The position numbers and the translations under genes are program-made. A DNA stretch of 64,000 bases from Algirhabdus cladophorae (GTDB taxonomy: Bacteria > Pseudomonadota > Alphaproteobacteria > Rhodobacterales > Rhodobacteraceae): NCBI RefSeq assembly GCF_044772865.1, contig NZ_CP173029.1, forward strand, positions 3,100,001 through 3,164,000, written 5' to 3'. Position 1 is the first letter of the stretch. Each line of letters begins with the position of its first letter. Below the pieces are notes generated by a model, which searched no databases, had not been told where the DNA came from, and saw only the letters and a program-made list of their open reading frames with translations. Shown here piece after piece: positions 42,682-51,975 of this stretch.

Positions 42682-43463
42682 TGAAGCCTCTTGAAGAAGC
42701 GATCCGTGCGCCACGTCCAGAAAAACAACATCGACTTGCCTGCAGATGAGAACATGACACGATCCGCACGGCCCACAAGGTATTCTGCAGGGACATAGCC
42801 AACGCCACCGAAGTTCTGCGGCACACGGCTGTCATTGGAATTGTCACGGTTGTCGCCCATGAAAAAGTAGTGCCCCAAAGGCACAGTGTAGACCGGGGTG
42901 TTGTCTGAACCTTGGGTCGCAATGTTCAGGATCGAATGGCTGCTGCCGCCGGGAAGTGTTTCGATGAAGGCCGATTTTTCGCACACAGCACCGTTGCCCA
43001 CGGGCCCGTTTTCGCAACGTGGCTGAATGCGGCTGGGGCCTTGGGCCTCGAAGATTTCCGAGAATGTGCCGTTTGCCTCAACCTTGACCGCTGTTCCATT
43101 GAGATACAGACGGCCCTCTTTGACCTGCACTTTGTCGCCCGGAAGACCCACCAAACGCTTGATGAAATCCTGATTGTTCACGGGGTGGCGGAACACCACG
43201 ATATCGCCGCGTTCAGGCTCGGATCCGAACAACCGCCCCGAGATCGGACAGATCGCAAACGGGCAGGAATACCGGCTATAGCCATAGGCCATTTTGTTTA
43301 CAAAGACGAAATCCCCGATCAGGATCGTATCCTTCATCGAGCCTGACGGGATCCAAAACGGCTGGAAAAACAGCGTGCGAAACACACCTGCGATCAACAG
43401 GGCATAGACGACCGTTTTGATGGTCTCGCCAATTCCGTCTTTTTTCTCTTGGGCTGCGGCCAT
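42678..43463 (-). CDS. lepB: signal peptidase I
   Basis: A 261-residue leader peptidase. One transmembrane segment (about 15-32) is followed by the catalytic PSGSMKDT (Ser42) and FIKRLVGLPGD (Lys102), then GDNRDNSNDSR in the C-terminal box D/E. It removes signal peptides at the outer face of the cytoplasmic membrane. It starts MAAAQEKKDGIG; an upstream in-frame Met is not needed. Confidence 0.94.
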   Translation of the reverse strand: MAAAQEKKDGIGETIKTVVYALLIAGVFRTLFFQPFWIPSGSMKDTILIGDFVFVNKMAYGYSRYSCPFAICPISGRLFGSEPERGDIVVFRHPVNNQDFIKRLVGLPGDKVQVKEGRLYLNGTAVKVEANGTFSEIFEAQGPSRIQPRCENGPVGNGAVCEKSAFIETLPGGSSHSILNIATQGSDNTPVYTVPLGHYFFMGDNRDNSNDSRVPQNFGGVGYVPAEYLVGRADRVMFSSAGKSMLFFWTWRTDRFFKRLQ

Positions 43464-43545
43464 TGATATCGACTCCAAAAAGTTAAGGCTACATGCGGTT
43501 GTGCGGCTTTGGTGTCAAGGCAAGCCGCCGTGAGGGAGGGCGATT

Positions 43546-43947
43546 TTACGCGATTGGCCGCGCCTCGATGACGACAAAGGCCTGCGCCCATGGATGATCA
43601 TCGGTCAGGGTGACATGGATTGTAGCCTCATGGCCTGCCGGGGTCATTTCCGCCAAACGTTCAGCCGCCCAACCCGTCACATGCATGATCGGCTGGCCCG
43701 TCCGCAGATTGGTCACAGACATGTCTTTCCACGAAATCCCCATAGCAAGGCCCGTGCCCAGCGCCTTGGAACATGCCTCCTTAGCCGCCCAGCGCTTGGC
43801 ATAGGTGCCCGCCACGTCCTTGCGCCGTTCCGCTTTCTTTTGTTCGATTTCGGTGAATACACGGTTCTTGAAGCGCTCCCCAAAGCGGTCCAAAGTCCCT
43901 TGGATCCGCTCAATATTCGCAAGGTCCGTGCCGATGCCGAGGATCAT
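43546..43947 (-). CDS. acpS: holo-[acyl carrier protein] synthase
   Basis: A 133-residue AcpS that attaches 4'-phosphopantetheine to ACP. MILGIGTDLANIERI carries the metal-binding Asp; RWAAKEACSKAL holds the second acidic ligand (Glu). Same strand as pdxJ (93 bases upstream) and lepB (82 bases downstream). Confidence 0.95.
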   Translation of the reverse strand: MILGIGTDLANIERIQGTLDRFGERFKNRVFTEIEQKKAERRKDVAGTYAKRWAAKEACSKALGTGLAMGISWKDMSVTNLRTGQPIMHVTGWAAERLAEMTPAGHEATIHVTLTDDHPWAQAFVVIEARPIA

Positions 43948-44040
43948 TGCGTCTCGCCTTTGGCCTTTAGAACGTCGCGCGGACGCACGGGCGTAAAAGT
44001 CGCAACAGTCGTTCTGAGACGAAAACCTGTCCGAACCCGC

Positions 44041-44793
44041 TTATTTCTCACGGGCGGCGTCCATCACATCGCGCATCTTTTTGATCGCGCCTTCAAGGCC
44101 AAGGAACACGGCCTCGCCAATCAGGAAGTGACCGATGTTCAACTCAGCAACTTCCGGCAAGGCCGCAATCGGGGGAACGCAATCGTAGGTCAGGCCGTGG
44201 CCTGCGTGGACCTCTAGGCCAAGCGAATGGCCAAAGGTTGCCATGGCCGTCAGTTTGGCAAGTTCTATATCACGTTCTTCAAATCGCCCCTCGGCGTGGG
44301 CGTCGCAATAGGCGCCCGTGTGCAACTCGATCACTTCGGCTTGGATGCGGGCGGCGGATTCAATCTGCCTTTGGTCGGCGCCAATAAAGATCGACACGCG
44401 GCTGCCAGCCTCGCGCAGCGGCGCAATGAAATCCCCGATTTTGTTCTCGTCACGGGCTAGATCCAGCCCGCCTTCGGTTGTGCGTTCCTCGCGCTTTTCC
44501 GGCACGATGCACACAGCATGGGGGACGTGGCGCAGGGCAATCGCCTGCATCTCGTCCGTGGCGGCCATCTCGAAATTCAGCGGTATCGTCAATTGCTGCA
44601 TCAGCGCGTCAATATCACTGTCGATCATATGACGGCGGTCTTCGCGCAGGTGCGCCGTGATGCCATCAGCGCCCGCCGCCGTCGCGATCTCAGCAGCACG
44701 CAGGGGATCGGGCAAGGCGCCGCCGCGCGCATTGCGCAGGGTTGCCACATGGTCGATGTTTACACCTAGGCGTTGCTTGTCAGGAAATGTCAT
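44041..44793 (-). CDS. pdxJ: pyridoxine 5'-phosphate synthase
   Basis: A 250-residue PdxJ forming pyridoxine 5'-phosphate from 1-deoxy-xylulose phosphate and aminoacetone phosphate. Identified by RLGVNIDHVATLRNARGG, GADGITAHLREDRRHM and EVHAGHGLTYDCV. It precedes acpS as in many proteobacteria. Confidence 0.95.
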   Translation of the reverse strand: MTFPDKQRLGVNIDHVATLRNARGGALPDPLRAAEIATAAGADGITAHLREDRRHMIDSDIDALMQQLTIPLNFEMAATDEMQAIALRHVPHAVCIVPEKREERTTEGGLDLARDENKIGDFIAPLREAGSRVSIFIGADQRQIESAARIQAEVIELHTGAYCDAHAEGRFEERDIELAKLTAMATFGHSLGLEVHAGHGLTYDCVPPIAALPEVAELNIGHFLIGEAVFLGLEGAIKKMRDVMDAAREK

Positions 44794-44812
44794 AACCGAC
44801 CCCTTTCTGGGT

Positions 44813-45457
44813 TTATTCGGACACGTCTTTTGGCTTTTTCACAGCCTTATCTTTCAGCGCAGCGATCTTGGCTTTCAAGACCCCTTTGCGGCGGTTTTGG
44901 TAGGCGCGGATCAGCGGTACGGACAGATAATACGCAAGCCAACCGATCAGAACACCGGGGAAGATCCCACCGATAAGGTAAGGATAGAACACTTCTTTGA
45001 AAAACACAGACCAATGCGACCAATCGGCGACCCGGTCGGTGAACAGCGCTGTGAAATTAAACCACAGATCGTGGCCTGCATCCGAGAACTTGCGCCCCAA
45101 ACCATTGCCTTGCCCCGTGGGCCGCGTGCCCAGTAGGAAATGCCCGAACTGAAGGGACCCTGCCGCAATGAATACAAACGTCACCGGGTTGCCAAAGAAT
45201 GTCGCCAGCAAGGCCGCAATAATGTTGCCCCGCATCAAAAACGCCAAAAACGCGGCCAGAAAGAAATGCAGCCCAAAAAACGGCGTGAACGTCACAAAAA
45301 TTCCGGCAAAGATGCCACGGGCAATCCGTTCGGGGGGATCGGGCAAGCGACGCACACGGTGTTTGATATAGGAAAAAGCCCGAGCCCATCCGCCGCGCGG
45401 ATAGATCAGATCGCGTGTGACTTGCCACAGCGATCTTTTATCTCGTCTTTTGAACAC
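44813..45457 (-). CDS. DUF2062 membrane protein
   Basis: A 214-residue protein. A basic N-terminus is followed by hydrophobic segments with the DUF2062 pattern IARGIFAGIFVTFTPFFGLHFFLA and FFGNPVTFVFIA. The C-terminus is Lys-rich. The function is unknown. Located between spoT and pdxJ, 18 bases downstream of spoT. Confidence 0.82.
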   Translation of the reverse strand: MFKRRDKRSLWQVTRDLIYPRGGWARAFSYIKHRVRRLPDPPERIARGIFAGIFVTFTPFFGLHFFLAAFLAFLMRGNIIAALLATFFGNPVTFVFIAAGSLQFGHFLLGTRPTGQGNGLGRKFSDAGHDLWFNFTALFTDRVADWSHWSVFFKEVFYPYLIGGIFPGVLIGWLAYYLSVPLIRAYQNRRKGVLKAKIAALKDKAVKKPKDVSE

Positions 45458-45475
45458 CCAAACGTCCCTTGTAAT

Positions 45476-47602
45476 TTACGACAACATCAACCGAGACGGA
45501 TCACGGAGCCGCTGCACATCCGCAACGTTCGTCTCGGCCTGTAGCACCATCATGACATTGTGCAAATGGGCCGAGTCGCGCAATTCGATATCTACGATCA
45601 ATCGGTAATAATCTGGTTTACGATCCTCGAACCTCAAGTCCGAAATATTAGCTTTCTGTTCCCCGATCAACGTACAGATACGGCCCAAGACGCCTGCATC
45701 GTTGCTGATCGTTATCTCAACGCTTACGTCATATATGGGGTTGTGGGGGCCTTCATGCCAGTGCAGATCGACCCAACGTTCCGGTTGTTCTTCAAAACGT
45801 TCCAAATTGGCACAGTCAATGGCATGGACTGCCACGCCTTTGCCGCGCACCGTGATCCCGACCATCCGCTCGCCCGGGATCGGTTGGCAACACACTGCGC
45901 GGGTAAAAGACTGGCCTTCGGTCAAACCGATCACGGCGCGTTCTTTGGTGACCGCCTCGCCAACTGCATCCACCAGCTTGGGATAGAGCACCGCGATCAC
46001 ATCGCGGGTGGAAATTTCAGCAGAACCAAGATGTGCCAGAACATCCTGCGCATCTGCTAGGCCCAACTGATTTGCCGCAGTACTAAGGGCCTTTTCCGTG
46101 GCTGTTTTGCCAATATTGGAAAACCCTACGCGCGCCAGTTCCTGACCTAGTTTCACGAACCGCTCGCGATCCTCTTCGCGCAGGGCCTTGCGGATGGCGG
46201 ATTTCGCTTTGCCTGTGACCGCAATATCGATCCAAGTGACCTGAGGCTTTTGGCCCTCGGCCGTGATGATCTCAACAGATTGGCCATTCTTGAGACGGGT
46301 CCACAATGGCACCCGCAAGCCATCCACTTTGGCACCAACGCAGGCGTGGCCAATACGTGTGTGAATGGCATAGGCAAAATCTATCGGGGTGCCACCACGG
46401 GGCAGTTTGAACACATCCCCTTTGGGCGTGAAGCAAAACACTTGGTCCGAATACATCTCTAGCTTGACAGCCTCGAGAAATTCGTCGTGATCATCTGCGG
46501 CGTCAAAGCGTTCGGTCAGGGTGGAGATCCACTGGAAGGGATCAACGGCAAAGGGGTTTTCGCTACGCACACCATCGCGATACGACCAATGGGCCGCGAC
46601 CCCAGATTCCGCCACATCATGCATCTGCGTCGTTCTGATCTGAACCTCGACCCGCTTGCCGTCGCGTCCTGACACCGTGGTGTGAAGGCTGCGATACCCG
46701 TTCGACTTAGGCTGACTGATATAATCCTTGAACCGGCCCGGCACGGACCGCCAGCGTCTGTGGATCGTTCCCAGAACACGATAACAGTCTTCTTCGTTCT
46801 GGCAGATGATGCGGAAGCCATAGATGTCGGACAAACGGCTAAAGCTTTGGTCCTTTTCCTGCATCTTGCGCCAGATCGAATAGGGCTTTTTCGCGCGACC
46901 AAAAACATCAGCCTTCAGCCCTGCGGTTTTGAGCTCGGAAATCATATCGCCACTGATCTTGTGGATCACATCGCCAGTTTCGCGTTGCATCCGCACAAAT
47001 CGGCGCATGATCGAGGCACGCCCTTCGGGATTGAGAACCTTGAACGCCAGATCCTCGAGCTCCTCACGCATCCATTGCATCCCCATGCGACCGGCCAAGG
47101 GGGCGTAGATATCCATGGTTTCGCGGGCTTTTTGCGCCTGCTTTTCGGGACGCATGGCACGAATGGTGCGCATGTTATGCAAGCGGTCCGCCAATTTGAC
47201 CAAGATGACCCGCAAATCCTTGGACATCGCCATAAAGAGCTTGCGAAAATTCTCGGCTTGCTTGGTCTCGGTGGAATTGAGTTGGATGTTGGTCAACTTG
47301 GTCACACCATCGACCAGCTCGGCGATGTCGGCGCCAAAAAGATCAGCCACTTCGGTGTAGCTGGCGCGGGTGTCTTCGATGGTGTCGTGCAAAAGAGCCG
47401 TGATGATCGTGGCATCATCCAACCGCTGTTCGGTCAGAAGGGCGGCTACGGCGACGGGATGGGTGAAATAGGGTTCACCAGAATGACGGAACTGACCTTC
47501 ATGCATCTGCCGTCCATAGGCAAAGGCGCGCTCGATCAGGGCTGCATCAGTTTCAGGGTTGTAGTTGCGGACAAGCTGAACAAGGTCATTCGCTTCGATC
47601 AT
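45476..47602 (-). CDS. spoT: bifunctional (p)ppGpp synthetase/hydrolase
   Basis: A 708-residue Rsh protein, the stringent-response alarmone enzyme. The HD hydrolase domain has HPVAVAALL, ALLHDTIEDT; the synthetase domain has RLSDIYGFRIICQN and the YRSLHTTVSG segment. TGS (DVFKLPRGGTPIDFAYAIHT) and C-terminal ACT domains complete it. As in most alphaproteobacteria it is presumably the sole Rsh. The ATG at 47602 is preferred to a TTG six bases earlier because the ribosome binding site spacing fits. It follows rpoZ after 29 bases. Confidence 0.95.
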   Translation of the reverse strand: MIEANDLVQLVRNYNPETDAALIERAFAYGRQMHEGQFRHSGEPYFTHPVAVAALLTEQRLDDATIITALLHDTIEDTRASYTEVADLFGADIAELVDGVTKLTNIQLNSTETKQAENFRKLFMAMSKDLRVILVKLADRLHNMRTIRAMRPEKQAQKARETMDIYAPLAGRMGMQWMREELEDLAFKVLNPEGRASIMRRFVRMQRETGDVIHKISGDMISELKTAGLKADVFGRAKKPYSIWRKMQEKDQSFSRLSDIYGFRIICQNEEDCYRVLGTIHRRWRSVPGRFKDYISQPKSNGYRSLHTTVSGRDGKRVEVQIRTTQMHDVAESGVAAHWSYRDGVRSENPFAVDPFQWISTLTERFDAADDHDEFLEAVKLEMYSDQVFCFTPKGDVFKLPRGGTPIDFAYAIHTRIGHACVGAKVDGLRVPLWTRLKNGQSVEIITAEGQKPQVTWIDIAVTGKAKSAIRKALREEDRERFVKLGQELARVGFSNIGKTATEKALSTAANQLGLADAQDVLAHLGSAEISTRDVIAVLYPKLVDAVGEAVTKERAVIGLTEGQSFTRAVCCQPIPGERMVGITVRGKGVAVHAIDCANLERFEEQPERWVDLHWHEGPHNPIYDVSVEITISNDAGVLGRICTLIGEQKANISDLRFEDRKPDYYRLIVDIELRDSAHLHNVMMVLQAETNVADVQRLRDPSRLMLS

Positions 47603-47631
47603 CCGCAACCGTCCATGTTTGGCGAGAGAGC

Positions 47632-47985
47632 TTACTTAGGCTCTTGGGCTTCCATCAAAGCGCGCAACAATTTTTCCTCGGACATATCATCATCCGCAGG
47701 TTTGTCGGCCTCAGCACCCATGAGCAACGCCATGGCGTCTTCTTCGGGCTCATCAACCTCGATCTGGGTTTGATGGCTTTCGATCAAACGCTCGCGCAGT
47801 TCTTCGGCTGATTGTGTCTCGTCGGCGATCTCGCGAAGGGATACCACTGGATTTTTGTCGTTGTCGCGATCAACAGTGATTGGCGCACCACTGGATACTT
47901 CGCGGGCCCGATGGGCAGCCAACATAACCAGTTCGAACCGGTTTGGGACTTTATCAACGCAATCTTCTACCGTGACGCGGGCCAT
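47632..47985 (-). CDS. rpoZ: RNA polymerase omega subunit
   Basis: A 117-residue omega: MARVTVEDCVDKVPNRFELV, then LAAHRAREVSSGAPITVDRDNDK. The acidic tail after residue 80 is typical of alphaproteobacteria. It precedes spoT, the usual pairing in bacteria, and omega is needed for ppGpp binding in E. coli. Confidence 0.95.
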   Translation of the reverse strand: MARVTVEDCVDKVPNRFELVMLAAHRAREVSSGAPITVDRDNDKNPVVSLREIADETQSAEELRERLIESHQTQIEVDEPEEDAMALLMGAEADKPADDDMSEEKLLRALMEAQEPK

Positions 47986-48065
47986 GAGAATCTCCATCAG
48001 ACATGTAATAGGGGCCAGAGCGCGTTAAATAGGATGCAAAACCTGAATTGGCAAGGGGCTGTGGC

Positions 48066-48665
48066 TTAGGAACTACCTTCATTTTCAAGGGAAATTCGTT
48101 CTACCGCCGCAATTTCATCCACAGGCAGGGCCGCCAGCATTTGTGCAACGGTTACCCCAAGAACCGGATGATGCCATTCGGGGGCGACTTGCGCAAACGG
48201 GACCAAGACAAACGCGCGGTCCTGCAATCGAGGGTGAGGCAGGATCAGATCTGCTGGCACGCGGGCCTGTTGCGCCTCTAGGGACAGGTCGTGCCAATGT
48301 TCAAATTCGGTACGATTTGGCTGCACCTGTGCGCCCAAAGCCAACAGATCCAAATCCAAGCTGCGGGCATCCCAACGTGCTGCCCGTGTGCGACCAAAAT
48401 CTGCCTCGATCCGGTGCAGCCCTGCCAACATATCCGCGGCCGAAAGGTTGGTCTGACAGGCCACAACCGCATTGGCGAAATCGGGACCCCTGCCCGCGGG
48501 AAAACATGGTGTTCTATAAATCGGGCTTTTGACCAAGGTTTCGCCTAAAACGTTGCCCAAAACAGCCATTGCCGAAACCACAGTTTGAACCGAATCTTGA
48601 TCGTCCACGCCAAGGTTGCTTCCGAGGGCGATAAATGCGGTTTGTTGCGCTATATTACCTGACAA
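48066..48665 (-). CDS. folK: 6-hydroxymethyl-dihydropterin pyrophosphokinase
   Basis: A 199-residue FolK of folate synthesis: TAFIALGSNLG, YRTPCFP, ARWDARSLDLDLLALG and LILPHPRLQDRAFVLVPF are all present. The start is assigned to a TTG at 48665 with AAAGG 9 bases upstream; the next in-frame ATG (48725) would extend into the shared promoter with the NYN gene. Divergent from the NYN gene. Confidence 0.9.
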   Translation of the reverse strand: MSGNIAQQTAFIALGSNLGVDDQDSVQTVVSAMAVLGNVLGETLVKSPIYRTPCFPAGRGPDFANAVVACQTNLSAADMLAGLHRIEADFGRTRAARWDARSLDLDLLALGAQVQPNRTEFEHWHDLSLEAQQARVPADLILPHPRLQDRAFVLVPFAQVAPEWHHPVLGVTVAQMLAALPVDEIAAVERISLENEGSS

Positions 48666-48770
48666 GGGTTGCGACCTTTCCAAAAAATACTTAATACCGA
48701 CACGTTCGGCCGAAAATTTACACACTCACTCACGGACAACAACGGCTGGACACCCTAGGAAGGAAAATTA

Positions 48771-49346
48771 ATGTTTTATCAAGGGGAGCGGCTTGCGCTG
48801 TTCATTGATGGATCGAACCTATACGCAGCCGCAAAGGCGCTAGGTTTTGACATCGACTATAAGCTGTTGCGCAAAGAATTCATGCGTCGCGGTAAACTCT
48901 TGCGGGCGTTCTATTACACAGCCCTACTAGAGAACGACGAATATTCCCCCATTCGCCCACTTGTGGACTGGTTGCATTACAACGGGTTCTCGATGGTGAC
49001 GAAACCGGCCAAGGAATATACCGACAGCATGGGCCGCCGTAAGGTCAAGGGCAACATGGACATCGAATTGACTGTGGATGCTATGGAATTGGCACCGCAT
49101 GTTGATCATATCGTGATCTTTTCAGGCGACGGCGATTTTCGTCCACTGATTGCGTCGATCCAACGCCAAGGCGTGCGCGTCTCTGTTGTATCGACTATTC
49201 GCAGCCAGCCACCGATGATCGCCGATGAACTGCGCCGTCAGGCTGATAACTTTATCGAGCTGGACGAATTGCGCGATGTCATCGGGCGTCCGCCACGCGA
49301 AATGCCCGAGGCGCCAGCGCCCAGCGAATTGGAAGAAACAGAATAA
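48771..49346 (+). CDS. NYN-domain (LabA/DUF88) protein
   Basis: A 191-residue PIN-like NYN domain: LALFIDGSNLYAAAK, GNMDIELTVDAMEL and HIVIFSGDGDFRPLI supply the acidic residues of the presumed metal site. It is a predicted RNase of the type found in bacterial RNA processing. Its C-terminus is Pro/Glu-rich. Divergent from folK with a terminator behind it. The substrate is unknown. Confidence 0.88.
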   Translation: MFYQGERLALFIDGSNLYAAAKALGFDIDYKLLRKEFMRRGKLLRAFYYTALLENDEYSPIRPLVDWLHYNGFSMVTKPAKEYTDSMGRRKVKGNMDIELTVDAMELAPHVDHIVIFSGDGDFRPLIASIQRQGVRVSVVSTIRSQPPMIADELRRQADNFIELDELRDVIGRPPREMPEAPAPSELEETE

Positions 49347-49378
49347 GTCGTCGCAAATTTGTTTTGTGAAAGACTTTG

Positions 49379-49416
49379 CAGCCGCTCTTGATCATAAGGG
49401 CGGCTGATTTTGTTTG
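49379..49416 (+). terminator. terminator after the NYN gene
   Basis: An 11-bp stem (CAGCCGCTCTT at 49379-49389, AAGGGCGGCTG at 49396-49406, one G-U pair) with a 6-base loop, then ATTTTGTTT. Confidence 0.75.
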
Positions 49417-49515
49417 GTCCCCCTATTAAGACCCAGAAAAAAATGTCCTGCGCCCCCTACCCCTTGGTCGCGCAGCATCCTAAACTTGGCCTGATACTAC
49501 GAAAGGCGACACCCC

Positions 49516-50469
49516 ATGACCAAACCTGCCTTGACGCTTTATATGGCAGCGCCGCGCGGCTTTTGCGCTGGCGTGGACCGCGCGATCAAAATTGTAGAGA
49601 TGGCTTTGGAAAAATGGGGCGCGCCAGTCTATGTGCGCCACGAAATTGTTCACAACAAGTTTGTTGTCGATAACCTGCGCGACCAAGGCGCTGTTTTTAT
49701 TGAAGAACTCACAGAGTGCCCTGATGACCGCCCGGTTATTTTCAGCGCCCATGGTGTGCCAAAATCCGTCCCTGCTGCCGCTGCCAAACGCGAGATGATC
49801 TATGTGGATGCCACCTGTCCCTTGGTCAGCAAGGTGCATATCGAGGCCCAGCGTCATTCCGAACGCGGCCTGCAAATGATCATGATCGGCCATGAGGGCC
49901 ACCCAGAAACCGTCGGCACCATGGGCCAATTGCCTGACGGCGAGGTTTTGTTGGTAGAAACCGTTGAAGACGTCGCAACCGTTGAGGTGCGTGACCCGGA
50001 CAAGCTGGCCTTTGTCACCCAGACCACGCTGTCAGTGGATGACACTATCGATATTGTCGCGGCCCTGAATGCCCGTTTCCCCGCCATCGTTGGCCCACAT
50101 AAAGAAGACATCTGCTACGCCACGACAAACCGCCAAGAAGCCGTCAAAGCTATGGCCCCGAAATGCGACGCAATGCTGGTTGTTGGCGCGCCGAACTCAT
50201 CAAACTCAAAACGTTTGGTCGAAGTGGGCGCGCGCGCCGGATGCAAATATAGCCAGTTGGTCCAGCGCGGCACCGATATCGACTGGCGCGCCTTGGACGG
50301 GATCCGCTCGATTGGGATCACCGCAGGAGCCTCTGCACCAGAGGTTTTGATCAACGAAGTCGTCGACGCGTTCAAGGACCGGTTCAATGTGACTGTCGAA
50401 CATGTGGTCACAGCCGAAGAAAACGTCGAATTCAAAGTGCCGCGCGTCTTGCGTGAGGCCACCGCATGA
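49516..50469 (+). CDS. ispH: 4-hydroxy-3-methylbut-2-enyl diphosphate reductase
   Basis: A 317-residue IspH (LytB), the 4Fe-4S enzyme of the last step of the MEP isoprenoid pathway. Cluster cysteines: AAPRGFCAGVDRAI, DATCPLVSKVH, ARAGCKYS; NSSNSKRLVE is the substrate loop. It is first in a plus-strand run in which each gene starts at or near the stop of the previous one. Confidence 0.95.
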   Translation: MTKPALTLYMAAPRGFCAGVDRAIKIVEMALEKWGAPVYVRHEIVHNKFVVDNLRDQGAVFIEELTECPDDRPVIFSAHGVPKSVPAAAAKREMIYVDATCPLVSKVHIEAQRHSERGLQMIMIGHEGHPETVGTMGQLPDGEVLLVETVEDVATVEVRDPDKLAFVTQTTLSVDDTIDIVAALNARFPAIVGPHKEDICYATTNRQEAVKAMAPKCDAMLVVGAPNSSNSKRLVEVGARAGCKYSQLVQRGTDIDWRALDGIRSIGITAGASAPEVLINEVVDAFKDRFNVTVEHVVTAEENVEFKVPRVLREATA

Positions 50470-51077
50470 CCTGGCACTTTCTGATCACAGCCTTTGTCGT
50501 CGTGATCGCGCCCGGTACAGGCGTGCTTTATACCCTTGCGTTGGGATTGGGCCAAGGCCGCCGCGCCGCCATTTGTGCAGCCTTCGGGTGCACCTTCGGC
50601 ATCGTGCCGCACCTTTTGGCGGCAACACTGGGATTGGCGGCTGTGCTGCACACTTCTGCCTTGCTGTTTAACGTGGTGAAATTTGCGGGTGTGGCCTATT
50701 TGCTGTGGCTGGCCTACAGCGCATTGCGCCAAGACGGAGCCCTCACAATCCGCAGCACCGCCACACGCGACAGCGCCTTGCGAATTGCCAAACGCGGCGC
50801 TTTGATCAACATCCTCAACCCAAAGCTATCCATCTTTTTCCTCGCTCTCTTGCCGCCGTTTCTGTCTGGCAACCCCGCAACGGCGACACTTGAAATGATC
50901 GGACTGGGCAGCGTGTTCATGGTCATGACCTTTGCAGTGTTCGTCATTTACGGGGTTTTTGCAGCTTCTGTTCGGGACTGGTTCCTAACCTCTGAGGCGG
51001 CGATGAAATGGCTCAACCGCAGCTTTGCGGCTGTCTTTGCTGCCCTTGCCGCAAAATTGGCCGTCGAACGCTCATGA
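50466..51077 (+). CDS. LysE-family exporter
   Basis: A 203-residue membrane protein of about six helices: APGTGVLYTLALGLGQGRRAA, then KFAGVAYLLWLAYSALR and NILNPKLSIFFLALLPPFL. The family exports amino acids; the substrate is unknown. Its ATG overlaps the ispH stop by 4 bases. Confidence 0.88.
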   Translation: MTWHFLITAFVVVIAPGTGVLYTLALGLGQGRRAAICAAFGCTFGIVPHLLAATLGLAAVLHTSALLFNVVKFAGVAYLLWLAYSALRQDGALTIRSTATRDSALRIAKRGALINILNPKLSIFFLALLPPFLSGNPATATLEMIGLGSVFMVMTFAVFVIYGVFAASVRDWFLTSEAAMKWLNRSFAAVFAALAAKLAVERS

Positions 51078-51526
51078 GCGACTACATCGAATTTGAAGGC
51101 CATATCGTTGCGATGGAATGGGGCAAAAACACCTATACCGTTTTGCCTATTCCCCCTGATGTCGTCGCAGCGCTTGGCAAAACCAAACGCGTCGAGGGCG
51201 AGATCAACGACCATCTGGTCAATTTAGCCCTGACCAAAGCCCCCGTGATCGAGGGCGTATTTGTCTATACCGGCAAAGCCTTTTTGGCGCGTTTGGATAT
51301 TGATCCCAGCCAACCGATAGGGTGCCGCCTACGACCTGCTCCGGACGATCTGGTCGAGACACCCACCGATGTGATGGTCGCGGTGAATGCTGCAGGCCTA
51401 AGCGCCCAATGGGCCGCTCTGACGTCAGGAAAACAGCGGGGGCTGTTACATCAGATCGAGAGCGCCAAACGCGCGCAAACCCGGCAAAAACGTATCGCGG
51501 CCCTCATAAGCGAGCTTGGGACATGA
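51074..51526 (+). CDS. DUF1905/YdeI family protein
   Basis: A 150-residue protein. An N-terminal DUF1905 domain (TVLPIPPDVVAALG, then KRVEGEINDH) is joined to the C-terminal YdeI/OmpD-associated helix pattern ALTSGKQRGLLHQIESAKRAQTRQKRI split over the last 40 residues. Starts MSDYIEFEG; ATGA overlap with the LysE gene. The function is unknown. Confidence 0.82.
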   Translation: MSDYIEFEGHIVAMEWGKNTYTVLPIPPDVVAALGKTKRVEGEINDHLVNLALTKAPVIEGVFVYTGKAFLARLDIDPSQPIGCRLRPAPDDLVETPTDVMVAVNAAGLSAQWAALTSGKQRGLLHQIESAKRAQTRQKRIAALISELGT

Positions 51527-51972
51527 TGGGCATCCCAAAATCTGCGCTTTTTCTGGGGCTCGCTGGGCTAATCCCCTTTGTCTGGGGGGCGATGACGATC
51601 ATGTCCCCTGATCTGGCCCAATGGGGCATTCGCACCTTTGGACCGCGTTTTATCGGCCCCTATGTGCAGCTCTTTTATGGCGCGATTATCCTGTCGTTTA
51701 TGTCTGGCGTTTTGTGGGGCTTTGCCACCAAGGCCGAGGGCATCGTCGCAACCACGGGCTACGTCTTATCTGTTCTTCCCGCACTCTGGGCGTTTTTCAT
51801 GACGGGCGGCGGACCCACCAGCGCAGCCATCAGTCTGATCACAGGCTTTGTTGGGCTGCTGGGATTGGACTGGCTGTTTTGGACGCAAAGGCTGGCCCCC
51901 CGTTGGTGGATGAAATTGCGGATTTTGCTGACGGCCATTGTGGTGATTTGTCTGAGCATAGGGGTTCTATGA
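51523..51972 (+). CDS. DUF3429 membrane protein
   Basis: A 149-residue protein with about four transmembrane helices and the DUF3429 hallmark QLFYGAIILSFMSGVLWGFA. An MMGIPK start overlaps the preceding stop (ATGA). The function is unknown. Next gene after 3 bases. Confidence 0.82.
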   Translation: MMGIPKSALFLGLAGLIPFVWGAMTIMSPDLAQWGIRTFGPRFIGPYVQLFYGAIILSFMSGVLWGFATKAEGIVATTGYVLSVLPALWAFFMTGGGPTSAAISLITGFVGLLGLDWLFWTQRLAPRWWMKLRILLTAIVVICLSIGVL

Positions 51973-51975
51973 AAT

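Noticed and set aside
46682..47773. A 363-codon plus-strand frame across spoT and rpoZ
   Set aside because: It is antisense to spoT, whose domains and motifs are all intact on the minus strand.
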